Source: Paraglaciecola chathamensis S18K6
GTDB lineage: Bacteria > Pseudomonadota > Gammaproteobacteria > Enterobacterales > Alteromonadaceae
DNA: 64,000 bases
Assembly (NCBI GenBank): GCA_000314955.1
Contig: BAEM01000007.1
Span: 248,001 to 312,000 of the forward strand
Direction of reading: 5' to 3'
The position numbers and the translations under genes were made by a program. Positions 7,980-16,849 of this stretch are shown here, in pieces. Below the pieces are notes generated by a model, which saw only the letters and a list, made by a program, of their open reading frames with translations, searched no databases and was not told the DNA's origin. Within the stretch, counting starts at the first letter, position 1; every line of letters begins with the position of its first letter.

Positions 7980-10235
7980 TTGGGCCCGACAGCACACACA
8001 CATACATTTTCACGTAAACTCACCCTACTTGGCGCAGCAGTGTCGTTAGCCTTAGCAGGTACCGTCAGCGCGCAAACAGCTGAAACCGAACAAGCATCAA
8101 GTGATGACTTTGAGAACATTACCGTCACTGCGCGTAAGCGTACTGAAAGCTTGTTTGAATCTCCTACTGCTATCACCTCACTAAGCGATAGCTTTATGGA
8201 CGACGCCAACATCAGCAATCTAGATGATGTGGGCAAATACGTACCTAACCTAAACGTTAGTCGTTACGGCGCTGGTAACTCAGCACACGCATCAATCTTT
8301 ATTCGCGGAATTGGCTTACAAGACCACATCATCACGACCGATCCTGGCGTGGGCGTTTATGTTGACGGCGTTTATCTTGGTCGCCAAATGGGTGCCAACC
8401 TAAGTCTACCTAATATTGCCAGCGTTGAAGTATTACGCGGCCCGCAAGGTACGTTGTACGGCCGTAATACGCTAGGTGGCGCTGTTAATATCATCACTAA
8501 AAAGCCAGGCGATGAGTCCATGGCGAGTGTAGCCGCTAAGGTGGGAACCCTAGGCCGTGTGGCCGCAGATCTATACATCAATGGTGACATTAACGATGAT
8601 GTAAGCATTGCTGCTAGTGGTTCATTCAAAAAGCGTGACGGTGTAGGTGAAGCCGTTAACCTAGCAAACCCTGAAAAAGAAATTGGTGAAGAGCAAGAGT
8701 TCAGTGGCCGTTTATCTGCCAACTGGCGTGTCAGCAATAACTTCTCACTTTTATTTGCGGTAGATGGTTACGATAACGAAAGTGGTCAGTCGCCTTACAC
8801 CATAGAATTCACGGACCCAAGTCCAGATCCGACGGATATATTCAACGGTGATTTCCCACTATTAACGCCTGATTTGATCCCCGCTGATCCTGATGATTTA
8901 GGGACTACAGTGCCAGGGCTTGAATCCACAGCTTCTGCTGGTTGGGGTGCGTCAATTACCGCCAACTGGGACATCAATGAAAACTACGCCACCAAACTTA
9001 TCACCAGCTTCCGCAGCTCTGATTACGAAGGCGGCTTGGATGATGATGCATCACCGCTGAATTTATCAGAATTCCCGGAAACTGGCGAAGCAGACCAATA
9101 TTCAGTTGAACTACAAGTCAATGGTACCTTTGATAACTACGACTTTGTGTCAGGTGTGTACTTCTTCAACGAAGAAGGTTCCACCGAGTCAGGCCCTTGG
9201 GTATTTAGCCCATTCAACACCCCGGGTGCACTAAACAATGATGGTACGCCAACCGGATTCGGCGGTGATTATGGCTTCTTCGATTTACATCAAGAAACCG
9301 ACGCTTTCGCAATTTATGCCAATGCATCATACGATCTGTCTGAAAAACTCACAGTTGGCGGTGGTCTGCGTTACTCGAAAGACAAAAAAGACGCAGATGC
9401 CTTGTTCCCTAGCTTTGCTGAGCGTGCATACCGAAGTGCTGAATTTAGCGAAGTCACCTGGGATGTAAACGCAGCATATCAGTTAGACAATGGTTTGAAC
9501 GTGTATGCTCAGGTGCAAAAAGGCTATCAAACGGGTGGTTTCCCTCCGCGCCCATTTGGTGGCGCTGCTCAGTTCGTGCAGTTTGACGAGACCACGTCGA
9601 TTAACTACGAAACTGGCTTGAAGGGTAAAATCGCTGAAAACGTATCATTACTTGCTGCTGTGTTTATTACTAAATACGACGACCTAGCCTTACCGTTTTC
9701 TGATCCTACTGCTGGTGGCGGTTTTGTGACCATCACTGAAAATGCAGGTAAATCAGAAGCAAAAGGTATCGAACTTGAAGCCACAGTTGACGTGACAGAT
9801 AACTTCTCGTTACGCGCTGCAGTGGGCTTCTTGGATGCTGAGATTACCCAAGTTGACGAAAACGTAAACGGTGTTGGCGTGGGTGACTCACCCGCCCTAA
9901 CACCTGAGTGGACGTTAATGATAGCGCCTTCTTACTACGTGGATTTAGACAGCGGAGCCACATTGGCATTCAAAGCTGATTATTCATTCCGTGATGAGAT
10001 GCAGGGCCAGTCGGTATACAACCCCAACGAAACGATCGACTCGCGCAGTATTCTTGGCTTTGATGTGAATTACACCTCAGTCAATGGCGATTGGTCGTTA
10101 AGCCTGTATGGCGAAAACGTAACGGATGAAATATACGACCAAGGTCGCTTACAGCAAAATGGCTTTGTAGGTATTGTCCGCAGTAACGACAGACGTGAGT
10201 TTGGTCTACGTTTCAAGAAAGAATTCGAAATGTAA
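7980..10235 (+). CDS. TonB-dependent receptor (siderophore/metal type)
   Basis: Outer-membrane 22-strand barrel transporter driven by TonB. Signal peptide (KLTLLGAAVSLALAGTVSAQ), a TonB-box-like ENITVTARKR, a plug domain with FIRGIGL, VDGVYLGR and VEVLRGPQGTLYGRNTLGG, then the barrel. The mature protein ends in FKKEFEM rather than the usual terminal aromatic residue. The start is taken as TTG 7980 because GGAGA lies 6 bases upstream; a TTG at 7950 also opens the frame but lacks a ribosome-binding site and lies at or before the likely transcription start. The plug resembles iron-complex receptors, and a Fur-like box sits upstream. The substrate is not identifiable. A terminator follows, so it is probably monocistronic. 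Confidence 0.92.
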   Translation: MGPTAHTHTFSRKLTLLGAAVSLALAGTVSAQTAETEQASSDDFENITVTARKRTESLFESPTAITSLSDSFMDDANISNLDDVGKYVPNLNVSRYGAGNSAHASIFIRGIGLQDHIITTDPGVGVYVDGVYLGRQMGANLSLPNIASVEVLRGPQGTLYGRNTLGGAVNIITKKPGDESMASVAAKVGTLGRVAADLYINGDINDDVSIAASGSFKKRDGVGEAVNLANPEKEIGEEQEFSGRLSANWRVSNNFSLLFAVDGYDNESGQSPYTIEFTDPSPDPTDIFNGDFPLLTPDLIPADPDDLGTTVPGLESTASAGWGASITANWDINENYATKLITSFRSSDYEGGLDDDASPLNLSEFPETGEADQYSVELQVNGTFDNYDFVSGVYFFNEEGSTESGPWVFSPFNTPGALNNDGTPTGFGGDYGFFDLHQETDAFAIYANASYDLSEKLTVGGGLRYSKDKKDADALFPSFAERAYRSAEFSEVTWDVNAAYQLDNGLNVYAQVQKGYQTGGFPPRPFGGAAQFVQFDETTSINYETGLKGKIAENVSLLAAVFITKYDDLALPFSDPTAGGGFVTITENAGKSEAKGIELEATVDVTDNFSLRAAVGFLDAEITQVDENVNGVGVGDSPALTPEWTLMIAPSYYVDLDSGATLAFKADYSFRDEMQGQSVYNPNETIDSRSILGFDVNYTSVNGDWSLSLYGENVTDEIYDQGRLQQNGFVGIVRSNDRREFGLRFKKEFEM

Positions 10236-10250
10236 TCACACCAGCTGTTG

Positions 10251-10276
10251 AAAAAGGGGCCTTATGGCCCTTTTTT
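10251..10276 (+). terminator. Rho-independent terminator after TonB receptor
   Basis: GGGCC-TTAT-GGCCC flanked by AAAAA upstream and TTTTTT downstream, 15 bases after the receptor stop codon. Confidence 0.9.
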
Positions 10277-10330
10277 ATTGCTTATAAAACTGTAGACTTA
10301 CTGTAAAGGAAGCAAATTTGCGATAGTCAT

Positions 10331-10783
10331 TTGATTAGCAAACTCAAATATTACAAGCGGGCTGGATGGTCCAAACAATTACCCCAAATATTACTGCTGT
10401 GCGCGTTATTATTTAATGCCACTGGTGCCTTGCTCGCGGCGAATAACATCGTCAATAAAGCACAAGCCTTTGCTAACGACGACGCAATACTGATATGTAC
10501 AGGTCATGAGTACAAATGGATTTCTCTAAGCGCTTTTGAGCAAACAGGCGCCCTTGAATTTATTTCGCCCCCAGATGACGCCCCTGTAAATGCTCACGGC
10601 ATAAAGTGCACTTTTGCGTATTTAGCAGACAGCCACAGTGACAAAACGCTAGTGGCAATCGTTCATTCCATAACGCCACCGCTGCCTAAACTTCCACCTC
10701 TATTACCCTATGATTCGTATGTAAAAACCCATCAATATTCCCTTGCGATTGCCCGTGCCCCCCCCTGTGTTGTCCTGATCTGA
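10331..10783 (+). CDS. DUF2946-like small membrane/exported protein
   Basis: 150 residues. An N-terminal hydrophobic segment (QILLLCALLFNATGALLA) is followed by a short periplasmic part with CTGHEYKWIS and KCTFAYL, a Pro-rich linker (PPLPKLPPLLPY) and the terminal ARAPPCVVLI. The Cys/His pair and the closing RAPP motif fit DUF2946 proteins, which often lie near copper genes; this assignment is from family memory and is moderate. The start is uncertain: TTG 10331 is used, but AAAGGAAG lies about 20 bases upstream, nearer an in-frame ATT at 10316. It is followed after 66 bases by the Met-rich outer-membrane protein gene, suggesting an operon. Confidence 0.65.
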   Translation: MISKLKYYKRAGWSKQLPQILLLCALLFNATGALLAANNIVNKAQAFANDDAILICTGHEYKWISLSAFEQTGALEFISPPDDAPVNAHGIKCTFAYLADSHSDKTLVAIVHSITPPLPKLPPLLPYDSYVKTHQYSLAIARAPPCVVLI

Positions 10784-10849
10784 TTTTTTAATACTAAAAA
10801 TAGCATTTGTCGTTCACGGCAAGTGTTAATGACGAACAGGAGAAAACAC

Positions 10850-11920
10850 ATGAACAAAACGATCATTTTAAGTGCTTATTGCGCAGCGCTTGCTGCCCCT
10901 TTTACTGCCCCGTTTGCTTTAGCCGACGCGGGAACGGCTCACACTGATTTACGACCTGATGACCACGCCCCTATCGGCGTGATGGGTGACCACATGCATG
11001 CTGCTGGGGAGTTTATGTTTTCCTATCGGTATATGCGCATGAATATGTCCGATATGCTGCAAGGAAGTAGCGATATCTCAGCCAACGATATCGCCACCAC
11101 TATCGCCAACCCTTTTGCTCCGCCTGCAACGGTGCGCGTAGTACCAAAAGAAATGACGACCAACATGCATATGCTGGGCTTTATGTATGCACCTAACGAT
11201 GACATTACTTTGATGGCAATGCTCAATTACCTAGAACGTGACATGGATTTAACCACGTTTGAAGGCATGATGGGAGACACGGTATTGGGCCAGTTTTCAA
11301 CAGAAGTCTCTGGTCTAGCAGACAGCAAAATAGGCTTGCTTTATCGTTTGTACGATTCAGCAAATCATCATCTGCATTTTAACTTGTCTTGGGTAATCGA
11401 CAGTGGTTCAAATAATGAAACCGACGACGTACTCACGCCTATGAACATGCGTATGACGATGCGTCTACCCTACTCTATGCAACTAGGCTCAGGGAGCGAT
11501 CAAGCGGAATTCGGCTTGACCTACACAGGGAAAAACCAACAATTTAGTTGGGGCGGGCAAGTATTAACAACCACACCGCTTGAACGTAATGATGAAGGTT
11601 ATACAGTAGGTGACAAATACTCGATAACGAGCTGGTTAGCGTATCAGTTGCCACAATCAACCAGTCTATCACTGCGCCTAATTTATAATCACAGCGAAGA
11701 TATCAAGGGCCAAGATAGCCAAATAACAGCGCCTGTCACCACGGCCAACCCAGCTAATTACGGTGGACACAATCTACAAGCCGCCATAGGTGTAAACACG
11801 GTTTTAATGAACAAACATCGAATTGGCTTAGAGTACCAAACACCAATTAACTACCATGTAAACGCGGTTCAGATGGATATGGATAACATGCTTACTTTGG
11901 GATATCAGTTAGCATTTTAA
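10850..11920 (+). CDS. Methionine-rich outer-membrane barrel protein, probably copper related
   Basis: 356 residues with a signal peptide (AYCAALAAPFTAPFALADA) and a beta-rich barrel-like body ending in LGYQLAF, a typical C-terminal outer-membrane signature. It has about 26 methionines, clustered in GVMGDHMHAAGEFMFSYRYM, RMNMSDM and PMNMRMTMRL, plus His-rich spots; such thioether clusters are typical of Cu(I) binding. The start at ATG 10850 follows AGGAG at good spacing. Relatives are usually annotated only as 'transporter'. With the DUF2946 gene it looks like a metal-handling pair. The stop is immediately followed by an open frame that runs into the truncated transporter gene. Confidence 0.7.
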   Translation: MNKTIILSAYCAALAAPFTAPFALADAGTAHTDLRPDDHAPIGVMGDHMHAAGEFMFSYRYMRMNMSDMLQGSSDISANDIATTIANPFAPPATVRVVPKEMTTNMHMLGFMYAPNDDITLMAMLNYLERDMDLTTFEGMMGDTVLGQFSTEVSGLADSKIGLLYRLYDSANHHLHFNLSWVIDSGSNNETDDVLTPMNMRMTMRLPYSMQLGSGSDQAEFGLTYTGKNQQFSWGGQVLTTTPLERNDEGYTVGDKYSITSWLAYQLPQSTSLSLRLIYNHSEDIKGQDSQITAPVTTANPANYGGHNLQAAIGVNTVLMNKHRIGLEYQTPINYHVNAVQMDMDNMLTLGYQLAF

Positions 11921-12505
11921 TCACCACTGAAGAAAACGCAGTGCAACATAGCTCGCTACGTATGTAGTGAGCTTCATTCTCTTGTTCAATCTAGTTCGCT
12001 AGTGCGTATTGACACCGCTATGGCCGTAGCCGCAGGATCTTTGTATCACGAAGGCAAAAAAATTACTGACGTATTAGATATGGTGAATGCACTTGAGCCC
12101 ATAGCAGGTAAAGGGGCACTCACCGTGTTCTTTTTCGGTACATTAGCCGCGGGCTTATCGTCAGTATTTCCTTGTATGCTAATCGCCCCCTTACTGATAG
12201 AAGACTACCGTTCGGGTAAATTAGACACTAAATCAACGCAATTTCGTGTCATTACGGGCATAGCTGCATTATTCGCGTTGACGATCCCAGTCTTTGGTTT
12301 TAACCCTATTCAAGGGCAGATATTAAGCCAAGTATTTAACGTATTCGTGCTTCCTTTGGTCATACTCGGCATTATATTAATGATTAATAAAAAGAAGCTG
12401 ATGCACGAGCATACGGCGGGCTATCTACTGAATATCGTATTAGGTTTAGCGTTTATGTTTTCAATTTTGATTTCATTTAACGGTATTCTAGGCCTTCTTG
12501 AGTAA
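11921..12505 (+). pseudogene. 5'-truncated Nramp-like transporter remnant
   Basis: The frame is open from the stop of the preceding gene, but recognisable homology starts only near 12005. From DTAMAVAAGSLY to the end it aligns with the last ~165 residues of the complete Nramp-like transporter at 15452-16693: AAGSLY, LEP.AG, AAG.SS.FP, VP.F...PI, NKK.LM.EH and a similar terminal helix. About 60% of the transporter, including helices 1-6, is missing, so it cannot work alone. The first possible start is a GTG at 12002 with no ribosome-binding site. The C-terminal part has no internal stop, so truncation may be recent or the peptide may still be made. gntK follows after 19 bases, suggesting an ancestral transporter-gluconokinase operon. 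Confidence 0.8.
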
Positions 12506-12524
12506 TAAGGGTAAAGGGTAAAAC

Positions 12525-13013
12525 ATGATTCTAATCGTTGGTGGGGTTTCAGGAACCGGCAAGTCAACCATAGGCAAAATGCTTGCTGAAACACTCGACT
12601 TGCCATTTTATGACGCAGATGACTTTCATCCTGAGTCCAATGTACAAAAAATGCAAAATGGTCAGCCCCTGAATGACCAAGACCGTCAACCCTGGCTAGA
12701 AACCTTAGCCAGCGAGTTACGCACATGGGAAAAACAAGGCGGTGCTGTACTGGCGTGCTCAGCCCTAAAGGCAGCGTACCGGGAAACCTTAGCCACTCAA
12801 TGCCACAACAAGATTGAGTGGATTATTCTTCATGGCTCAAAAGCTTTACTTAGTGAGCGTTTGGCCGCGCGTAAAGGGCATTTTTTCGAGCCAAAACTAC
12901 TCGACTCGCAACTAAATACACTGGAGCTACCTGTTGATGCCCATGTGGTAGACATTCAGTCACCACCGAACGTTATTGTTAAATCCATCATCGCGCGCTT
13001 AGAAATCGCTTGA
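12525..13013 (+). CDS. gntK: Gluconokinase
   Basis: Phosphorylates gluconate to 6-phosphogluconate with ATP. 162 residues, a usual length for the family. Walker A is GGVSGTGKST (residues 6-15). The substrate-binding region FYDADDFHPESNVQKM and ACSALKAAYR are family signatures. AAAGGG precedes the ATG at good spacing. It lies between the transporter remnant and the PL7 lyase and is probably co-transcribed with the lyase (46-base gap). 6-phosphogluconate can enter the Entner-Doudoroff route, joining KDPG from the alginate pathway; this link is inferred. Confidence 0.94.
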   Translation: MILIVGGVSGTGKSTIGKMLAETLDLPFYDADDFHPESNVQKMQNGQPLNDQDRQPWLETLASELRTWEKQGGAVLACSALKAAYRETLATQCHNKIEWIILHGSKALLSERLAARKGHFFEPKLLDSQLNTLELPVDAHVVDIQSPPNVIVKSIIARLEIA

Positions 13014-13059
13014 ATCCTCTGCTTAACAGTTTAGGGGTTTTTAAAAAGGAGTACCGAAA

Positions 13060-14133
13060 GTGAAAACCAGAAAAATAGGCTTTATGGCCATCAGCTTCCT
13101 AACACTTGCTGGTTGCAATGCAACTCATAGCGGCAATGAAAAAAGCCAGTTAGTCCCTGCTGATAAATTCGATTTAACCCATTGGAAAATCACCATCCCT
13201 ACGGATAACAACAATGATGGCAAAGTCGATGGTATCAGCGCTAAAGAAATACAAACCTTTGCACACCCTGATTTCTTTTACCTAAATGGCGAAGGCAACA
13301 TGGTGTTTGCCACTCCAAATAAAGCCTTTACCACGCCTAATTCGAGCAATACCCGCAGCGAGTTACATCACGTGGTCGGCGGCATGAACAGTAAAAAAGA
13401 CGGCTTTGCTAACAACTTTGCATTACAAGCCAACAAAGACGCTGAGCAATACGGACAAATAGGTGGCAATCTGCAAGCAACCCTTGCTGTCAACCACGTC
13501 GCCAAACGCGCAAAATATCCGAATAAGCCCCCTGCGTTCTCGGTAGTGGTTGGGCAAATTCATGCCACCAAAGACAAAACGCGCGTGGCGCAAGGAGATG
13601 GCTATGGTTATGGAAACGAGCCGTTAAAAATCTACTATAAAAAATGGCCTGAGCATCAATACGGTTCTGTCTTTTGGAATTACGAGCGTAATTTAGCTAA
13701 AGAAGATCCAAACAGGCAAGATGTCAGCTACTCGGTGTGGGGCACGCCTTGGGATGAAACCACCGCGCCTGGCGAGCAAGGTATCGCACTTGATGAACCC
13801 TTTAGCTATGAAGTGAACGTGTATCAAAACACCATGTATCTAACCTTCACCAGTGAACGCCTAGGTACTAAACACTTCGAGATAAATTTAGCGAACAACG
13901 TCGATGCTAACGGTCAAGTTGATAAACTAGACCACCCAAATGGTTATACCGGTGATGCTAACTTCTTTAAAGCTGGTGCCTACGATCAGTGCAGCATTAA
14001 AGATGATCCGGGTATGTGGTACCCAGCATGTTTGGGAACAGGCGACTGGAAAACAGACAAAGAAAACGGAGATTACGCCCAAGTGACCTTTTCACGTTTG
14101 GTGACAGGCCCGGCTAAAGCCCCGCAAAAATAA
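13060..14133 (+). CDS. PL7 family alginate lyase, lipoprotein
   Basis: Endo- or exo-lyase cutting alginate by beta-elimination. The signal peptide ends in the lipobox LAGC (Cys19), so it is probably an outer-membrane lipoprotein. All three PL7 blocks are present: TRSELHHV (residues 98-105, Arg), QIH (166-168, His) and FFKAGAYDQ (302-310, Tyr and Gln). In characterised PL7 enzymes QIH, as opposed to QVH, goes with activity on guluronate-containing stretches. One catalytic module and no carbohydrate-binding module are visible. The GTG start is supported by AAGGAG 8-9 bases upstream. It follows gntK and ends at a strong terminator. Confidence 0.93.
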   Translation: MKTRKIGFMAISFLTLAGCNATHSGNEKSQLVPADKFDLTHWKITIPTDNNNDGKVDGISAKEIQTFAHPDFFYLNGEGNMVFATPNKAFTTPNSSNTRSELHHVVGGMNSKKDGFANNFALQANKDAEQYGQIGGNLQATLAVNHVAKRAKYPNKPPAFSVVVGQIHATKDKTRVAQGDGYGYGNEPLKIYYKKWPEHQYGSVFWNYERNLAKEDPNRQDVSYSVWGTPWDETTAPGEQGIALDEPFSYEVNVYQNTMYLTFTSERLGTKHFEINLANNVDANGQVDKLDHPNGYTGDANFFKAGAYDQCSIKDDPGMWYPACLGTGDWKTDKENGDYAQVTFSRLVTGPAKAPQK

Positions 14134-14142
14134 CCCTATATT

Positions 14143-14190
14143 AAAGGCCATCAAATCAAAGTGTAATACGCTCAAATTTGATGGCTTTTA
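14143..14190. terminator. Bidirectional terminator between PL7 lyase and manA
   Basis: GCCATCAAAT (14147-14156) pairs with ATTTGATGGC (14176-14185), flanked by AAAG upstream and TTTTAAT downstream. It can stop both convergent transcripts. Confidence 0.8.
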
Positions 14191-14264
14191 ATGTGCTTCA
14201 TGCCTTAAATACTTTTCGTTCCTTGAATAAATAGCAGTAATACCAATTCCTTTAAAAGGTGACT

Positions 14265-15341
14265 TTAGGTATTGCCTGGATAACACTCTAATATCGACAT
14301 GCCTGATGTTGATTCATACTCAAATTCTCTGACCCCAGCAGGGCAAAAGAAGCGCTCCCATTGCTTAAGCTCCGTCACCTCATCACCGATACGTAACGTA
14401 CCCGAACCTTGTGTGACCACCCCAAAGAAAAACGCTTCCTCTTCGCGACTAAATTTGCCGCTTACGCTGGCTCGCCTGATGGTAAAGCAAGAGGTGTCCT
14501 GTGCTCCAATAAGCTCCTCTAGTGTATTACCTTGGGCATCAGTGTTAAGTACCTGGGGATGACAGCGAAACTCAGCATCAACCTGCTCTGGGGGGACGGG
14601 GCTAAAATCAAACACATCTAATGCGGTTTCTATTCCTTGGTTCATAAATCGTGCTTGCTCAGGAATAACATACCCACAACGCTCGAACTCAAACCTAACA
14701 GCAAGATCAGAGGGCTCCATGATTTCTAGCATCAATATACCCTCGCCCAGTGCATGAGGACGACCACCTGGAATAAGAAACACATCACCGGGCTTAACTG
14801 CAATACGATCGAAACAAGCCTCAATGGATGAAATATCTTGGGTTTCAATCCACTCTTTTAATTGCTCGCGACTTGGCGGCCGCTGAAAGCCTGCATAAAT
14901 ATAGGGTTCGCTTACCTCTTCTCGGGTTTCTAAAATTACGTAGGCTTCGGTTTTCCCCCGAGGTAAACCGAGTCGCTGTTGGGCAAACTCCCGCGTGGGG
15001 TGCGCCTGAAAATGCAGACGGGTCGCGCTATCAAGGTATTTAACCAAAGGTATGTCGTCCAAAGTGCGTGCTTTGTCGCCCTCTTGGCCTAAGAAATAGC
15101 CTTGGTTTTGCTTAAGCAAATCACGAAATGCGACAGGCTGGCCATCTTCTGTGGGCACCATAGCTAAGCCTTCACTGATATGCTCGCGGCCCACATTACG
15201 CGCCTCGACCGTGGAGCCAATCCAATCTTCTGGAAAGCTTGAATCTTCAGGGTTGCTCTTTTTTTCAATCGTATCGAGGAGTTTTCCTCCCTGATAGGTT
15301 CGCCACACTCGGTTAGCGGTAAACTTAATAATGTGTTTCAT
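14265..15341 (-). CDS. manA: Mannose-6-phosphate isomerase, class I
   Basis: Interconverts mannose-6-phosphate and fructose-6-phosphate; cupin-fold zinc enzyme. 358 residues. Metal and active-site segments are visible: LHFQAHPTREFA, KTEAYVILE and IPGGRPHALGEGILMLEI. It begins MKHIIKFTANRVWRTYQGGK. It is the last gene of a - strand series uxuB-uxuA-transporter-manA (110-base gap to the transporter). Its presence links mannose or mannuronate-derived metabolism to the uronate genes, but alginate breakdown itself does not need it. A role in GDP-mannose or mannose use is equally possible. Confidence 0.92.
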   Translation of the reverse strand: MKHIIKFTANRVWRTYQGGKLLDTIEKKSNPEDSSFPEDWIGSTVEARNVGREHISEGLAMVPTEDGQPVAFRDLLKQNQGYFLGQEGDKARTLDDIPLVKYLDSATRLHFQAHPTREFAQQRLGLPRGKTEAYVILETREEVSEPYIYAGFQRPPSREQLKEWIETQDISSIEACFDRIAVKPGDVFLIPGGRPHALGEGILMLEIMEPSDLAVRFEFERCGYVIPEQARFMNQGIETALDVFDFSPVPPEQVDAEFRCHPQVLNTDAQGNTLEELIGAQDTSCFTIRRASVSGKFSREEEAFFFGVVTQGSGTLRIGDEVTELKQWERFFCPAGVREFEYESTSGMSILECYPGNT

Positions 15342-15451
15342 TGTTGTATATTTCCATTGCTGTTATCGCAGCGTTAAAAGACGGTTCTACAGATAAAAAC
15401 GGTAAACCTATCGCCTATCACATTGACAATTTTTCGCATTGGCGCCCCTTA

Positions 15452-16693
15452 TTACGCCGCCTGTAACGTAGACAGAATACCAGTGAGACTCATGTAACTC
15501 ATGATCAACGCGAAGGCGAAAATCAGTATCAAAAGTACATTGGTCACCCTAGTAAATTGATGCTCCCCCATCAGGCTCTTTTTATTTCCAATATAGAAAA
15601 TACACCCTACGGTGGCAGGTAAAACCAGTGCACCGAACGCTTGGGAGCTGACCATGACAGCGATAGGCTTGGCATTAAAAATCGGTACAATTAACCCTAA
15701 GCAAGAAATCACTAGCGCCATGATCCGATAACTTGGCCGTTTCAGATCAGTTTGACGCTGGTGAAAGTCATCCAACAGCCAAGGCAATAAAGCCACGTTG
15801 GGGAATTGAGATGACACACCCGCTGCAATCAACCCTATAGTGAAAATGGCTACCGCGGCTGCGCCCGCTAAAGGCTCTAAAAGATTTATCATCTGCGTGA
15901 CATGGACCAAAGTGATCCCCTGCACATAAAGCGAGCCTGCAGCTGCAGCCATGATGGATGTGCTCACAATAAACATCAGAAACGCCGAGAATAAGGCGTC
16001 CCTGTTTTGTGTTTTTAAGTCGGCCATTGTCCAGCCAGCTTCTTTTACCAATATGGTCCGTAGAATAAATAACCCAGAGAAAACCGTTGTGCCCACCATA
16101 GACGCAATGACCAAAAATGAGTTTTTGCCTGGGCCTGTTTCTGGCACATTAGGCACCATACCCTTGAGAATCTCTATGGCGGGAGGCATTAAAATGGCGA
16201 AATTAATTAAAAAACACAGCGCCATGATGGCCACAAAAGCCGCCAGAACTTTTTCAAATACTTCGGTTTTTCCGATCAGAAAAATAACGTACACAAATAT
16301 GATAAAAAACAGCGCAAAATACAGCTGAGAAATGCCGCCCTCTATAAACGTTTTCGACCATTCGTAACATACATCAGCCAATATCCCCATCACGCCAATG
16401 ACACTGCCGCAAATTTGCGTTGTTAGAGCAACAATGAAGAAGATACTCACGCCAGGGTGTATGTGTTGTCGGAAAGACTGCAGAGCGGTAAGGCCGGTGA
16501 CTAAGGTAAACTTACCAAACAATTGAATGAGAAAATAAGTGATCGCGCAGGAGATAAAAATGGTCCACAGCAATGACATGCCATAGTCGGCCCCGGCTTT
16601 TGCCATGGCGGTTACGCTACCTGTGCCAACGGTAAACCCAAACAGAAAGATACCGGGTAGTAATGATGCAAAAAACGTCTTTAGATTATTCAT
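15452..16693 (-). CDS. Nramp-fold transporter with non-canonical helix 1 and 6 motifs
   Basis: Integral membrane protein, about 413 residues with 11 predicted helices, homologous to Nramp (SLC11) transporters by overall pattern. Helix 1 reads LPGIFLFGFTVGTGSVTAMA: the DPGN motif whose Asp and Asn ligate metal in canonical Nramp is replaced by GTGS. In helix 6 the canonical MPH segment is replaced by a region near FSGLFILRTILVKEAGW. The helix 8 pattern AAGVSSQFP is kept. It lies between uxuA (147 bases) and manA (110 bases) on one strand, suggesting a role in uronate or sugar-acid metabolism. It could still carry Mn2+ or Fe2+ for UxuA. Start at ATG 16693; GTG 16702 is possible. Confidence 0.85.
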   Translation of the reverse strand: MNNLKTFFASLLPGIFLFGFTVGTGSVTAMAKAGADYGMSLLWTIFISCAITYFLIQLFGKFTLVTGLTALQSFRQHIHPGVSIFFIVALTTQICGSVIGVMGILADVCYEWSKTFIEGGISQLYFALFFIIFVYVIFLIGKTEVFEKVLAAFVAIMALCFLINFAILMPPAIEILKGMVPNVPETGPGKNSFLVIASMVGTTVFSGLFILRTILVKEAGWTMADLKTQNRDALFSAFLMFIVSTSIMAAAAGSLYVQGITLVHVTQMINLLEPLAGAAAVAIFTIGLIAAGVSSQFPNVALLPWLLDDFHQRQTDLKRPSYRIMALVISCLGLIVPIFNAKPIAVMVSSQAFGALVLPATVGCIFYIGNKKSLMGEHQFTRVTNVLLILIFAFALIMSYMSLTGILSTLQAA

Positions 16694-16849
16694 AAGTACC
16701 ACATATTATTTTTATTAGAACAATGACTGTGAATGACGAATTGAATCTTTACCCTAACCGATACCATTCGTACGCATACATAGGTCTAAAACACAGGGGA
16801 GAGGCGCGAGTACAACGCCCCCGAAACACCTGTGAGTTAATGAATGTCG

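Noticed and set aside
12002-12505. Complete small membrane protein
   Set aside because: Aligns from its first residues with the middle of a full-length transporter in the same window, so truncation is the simpler explanation.
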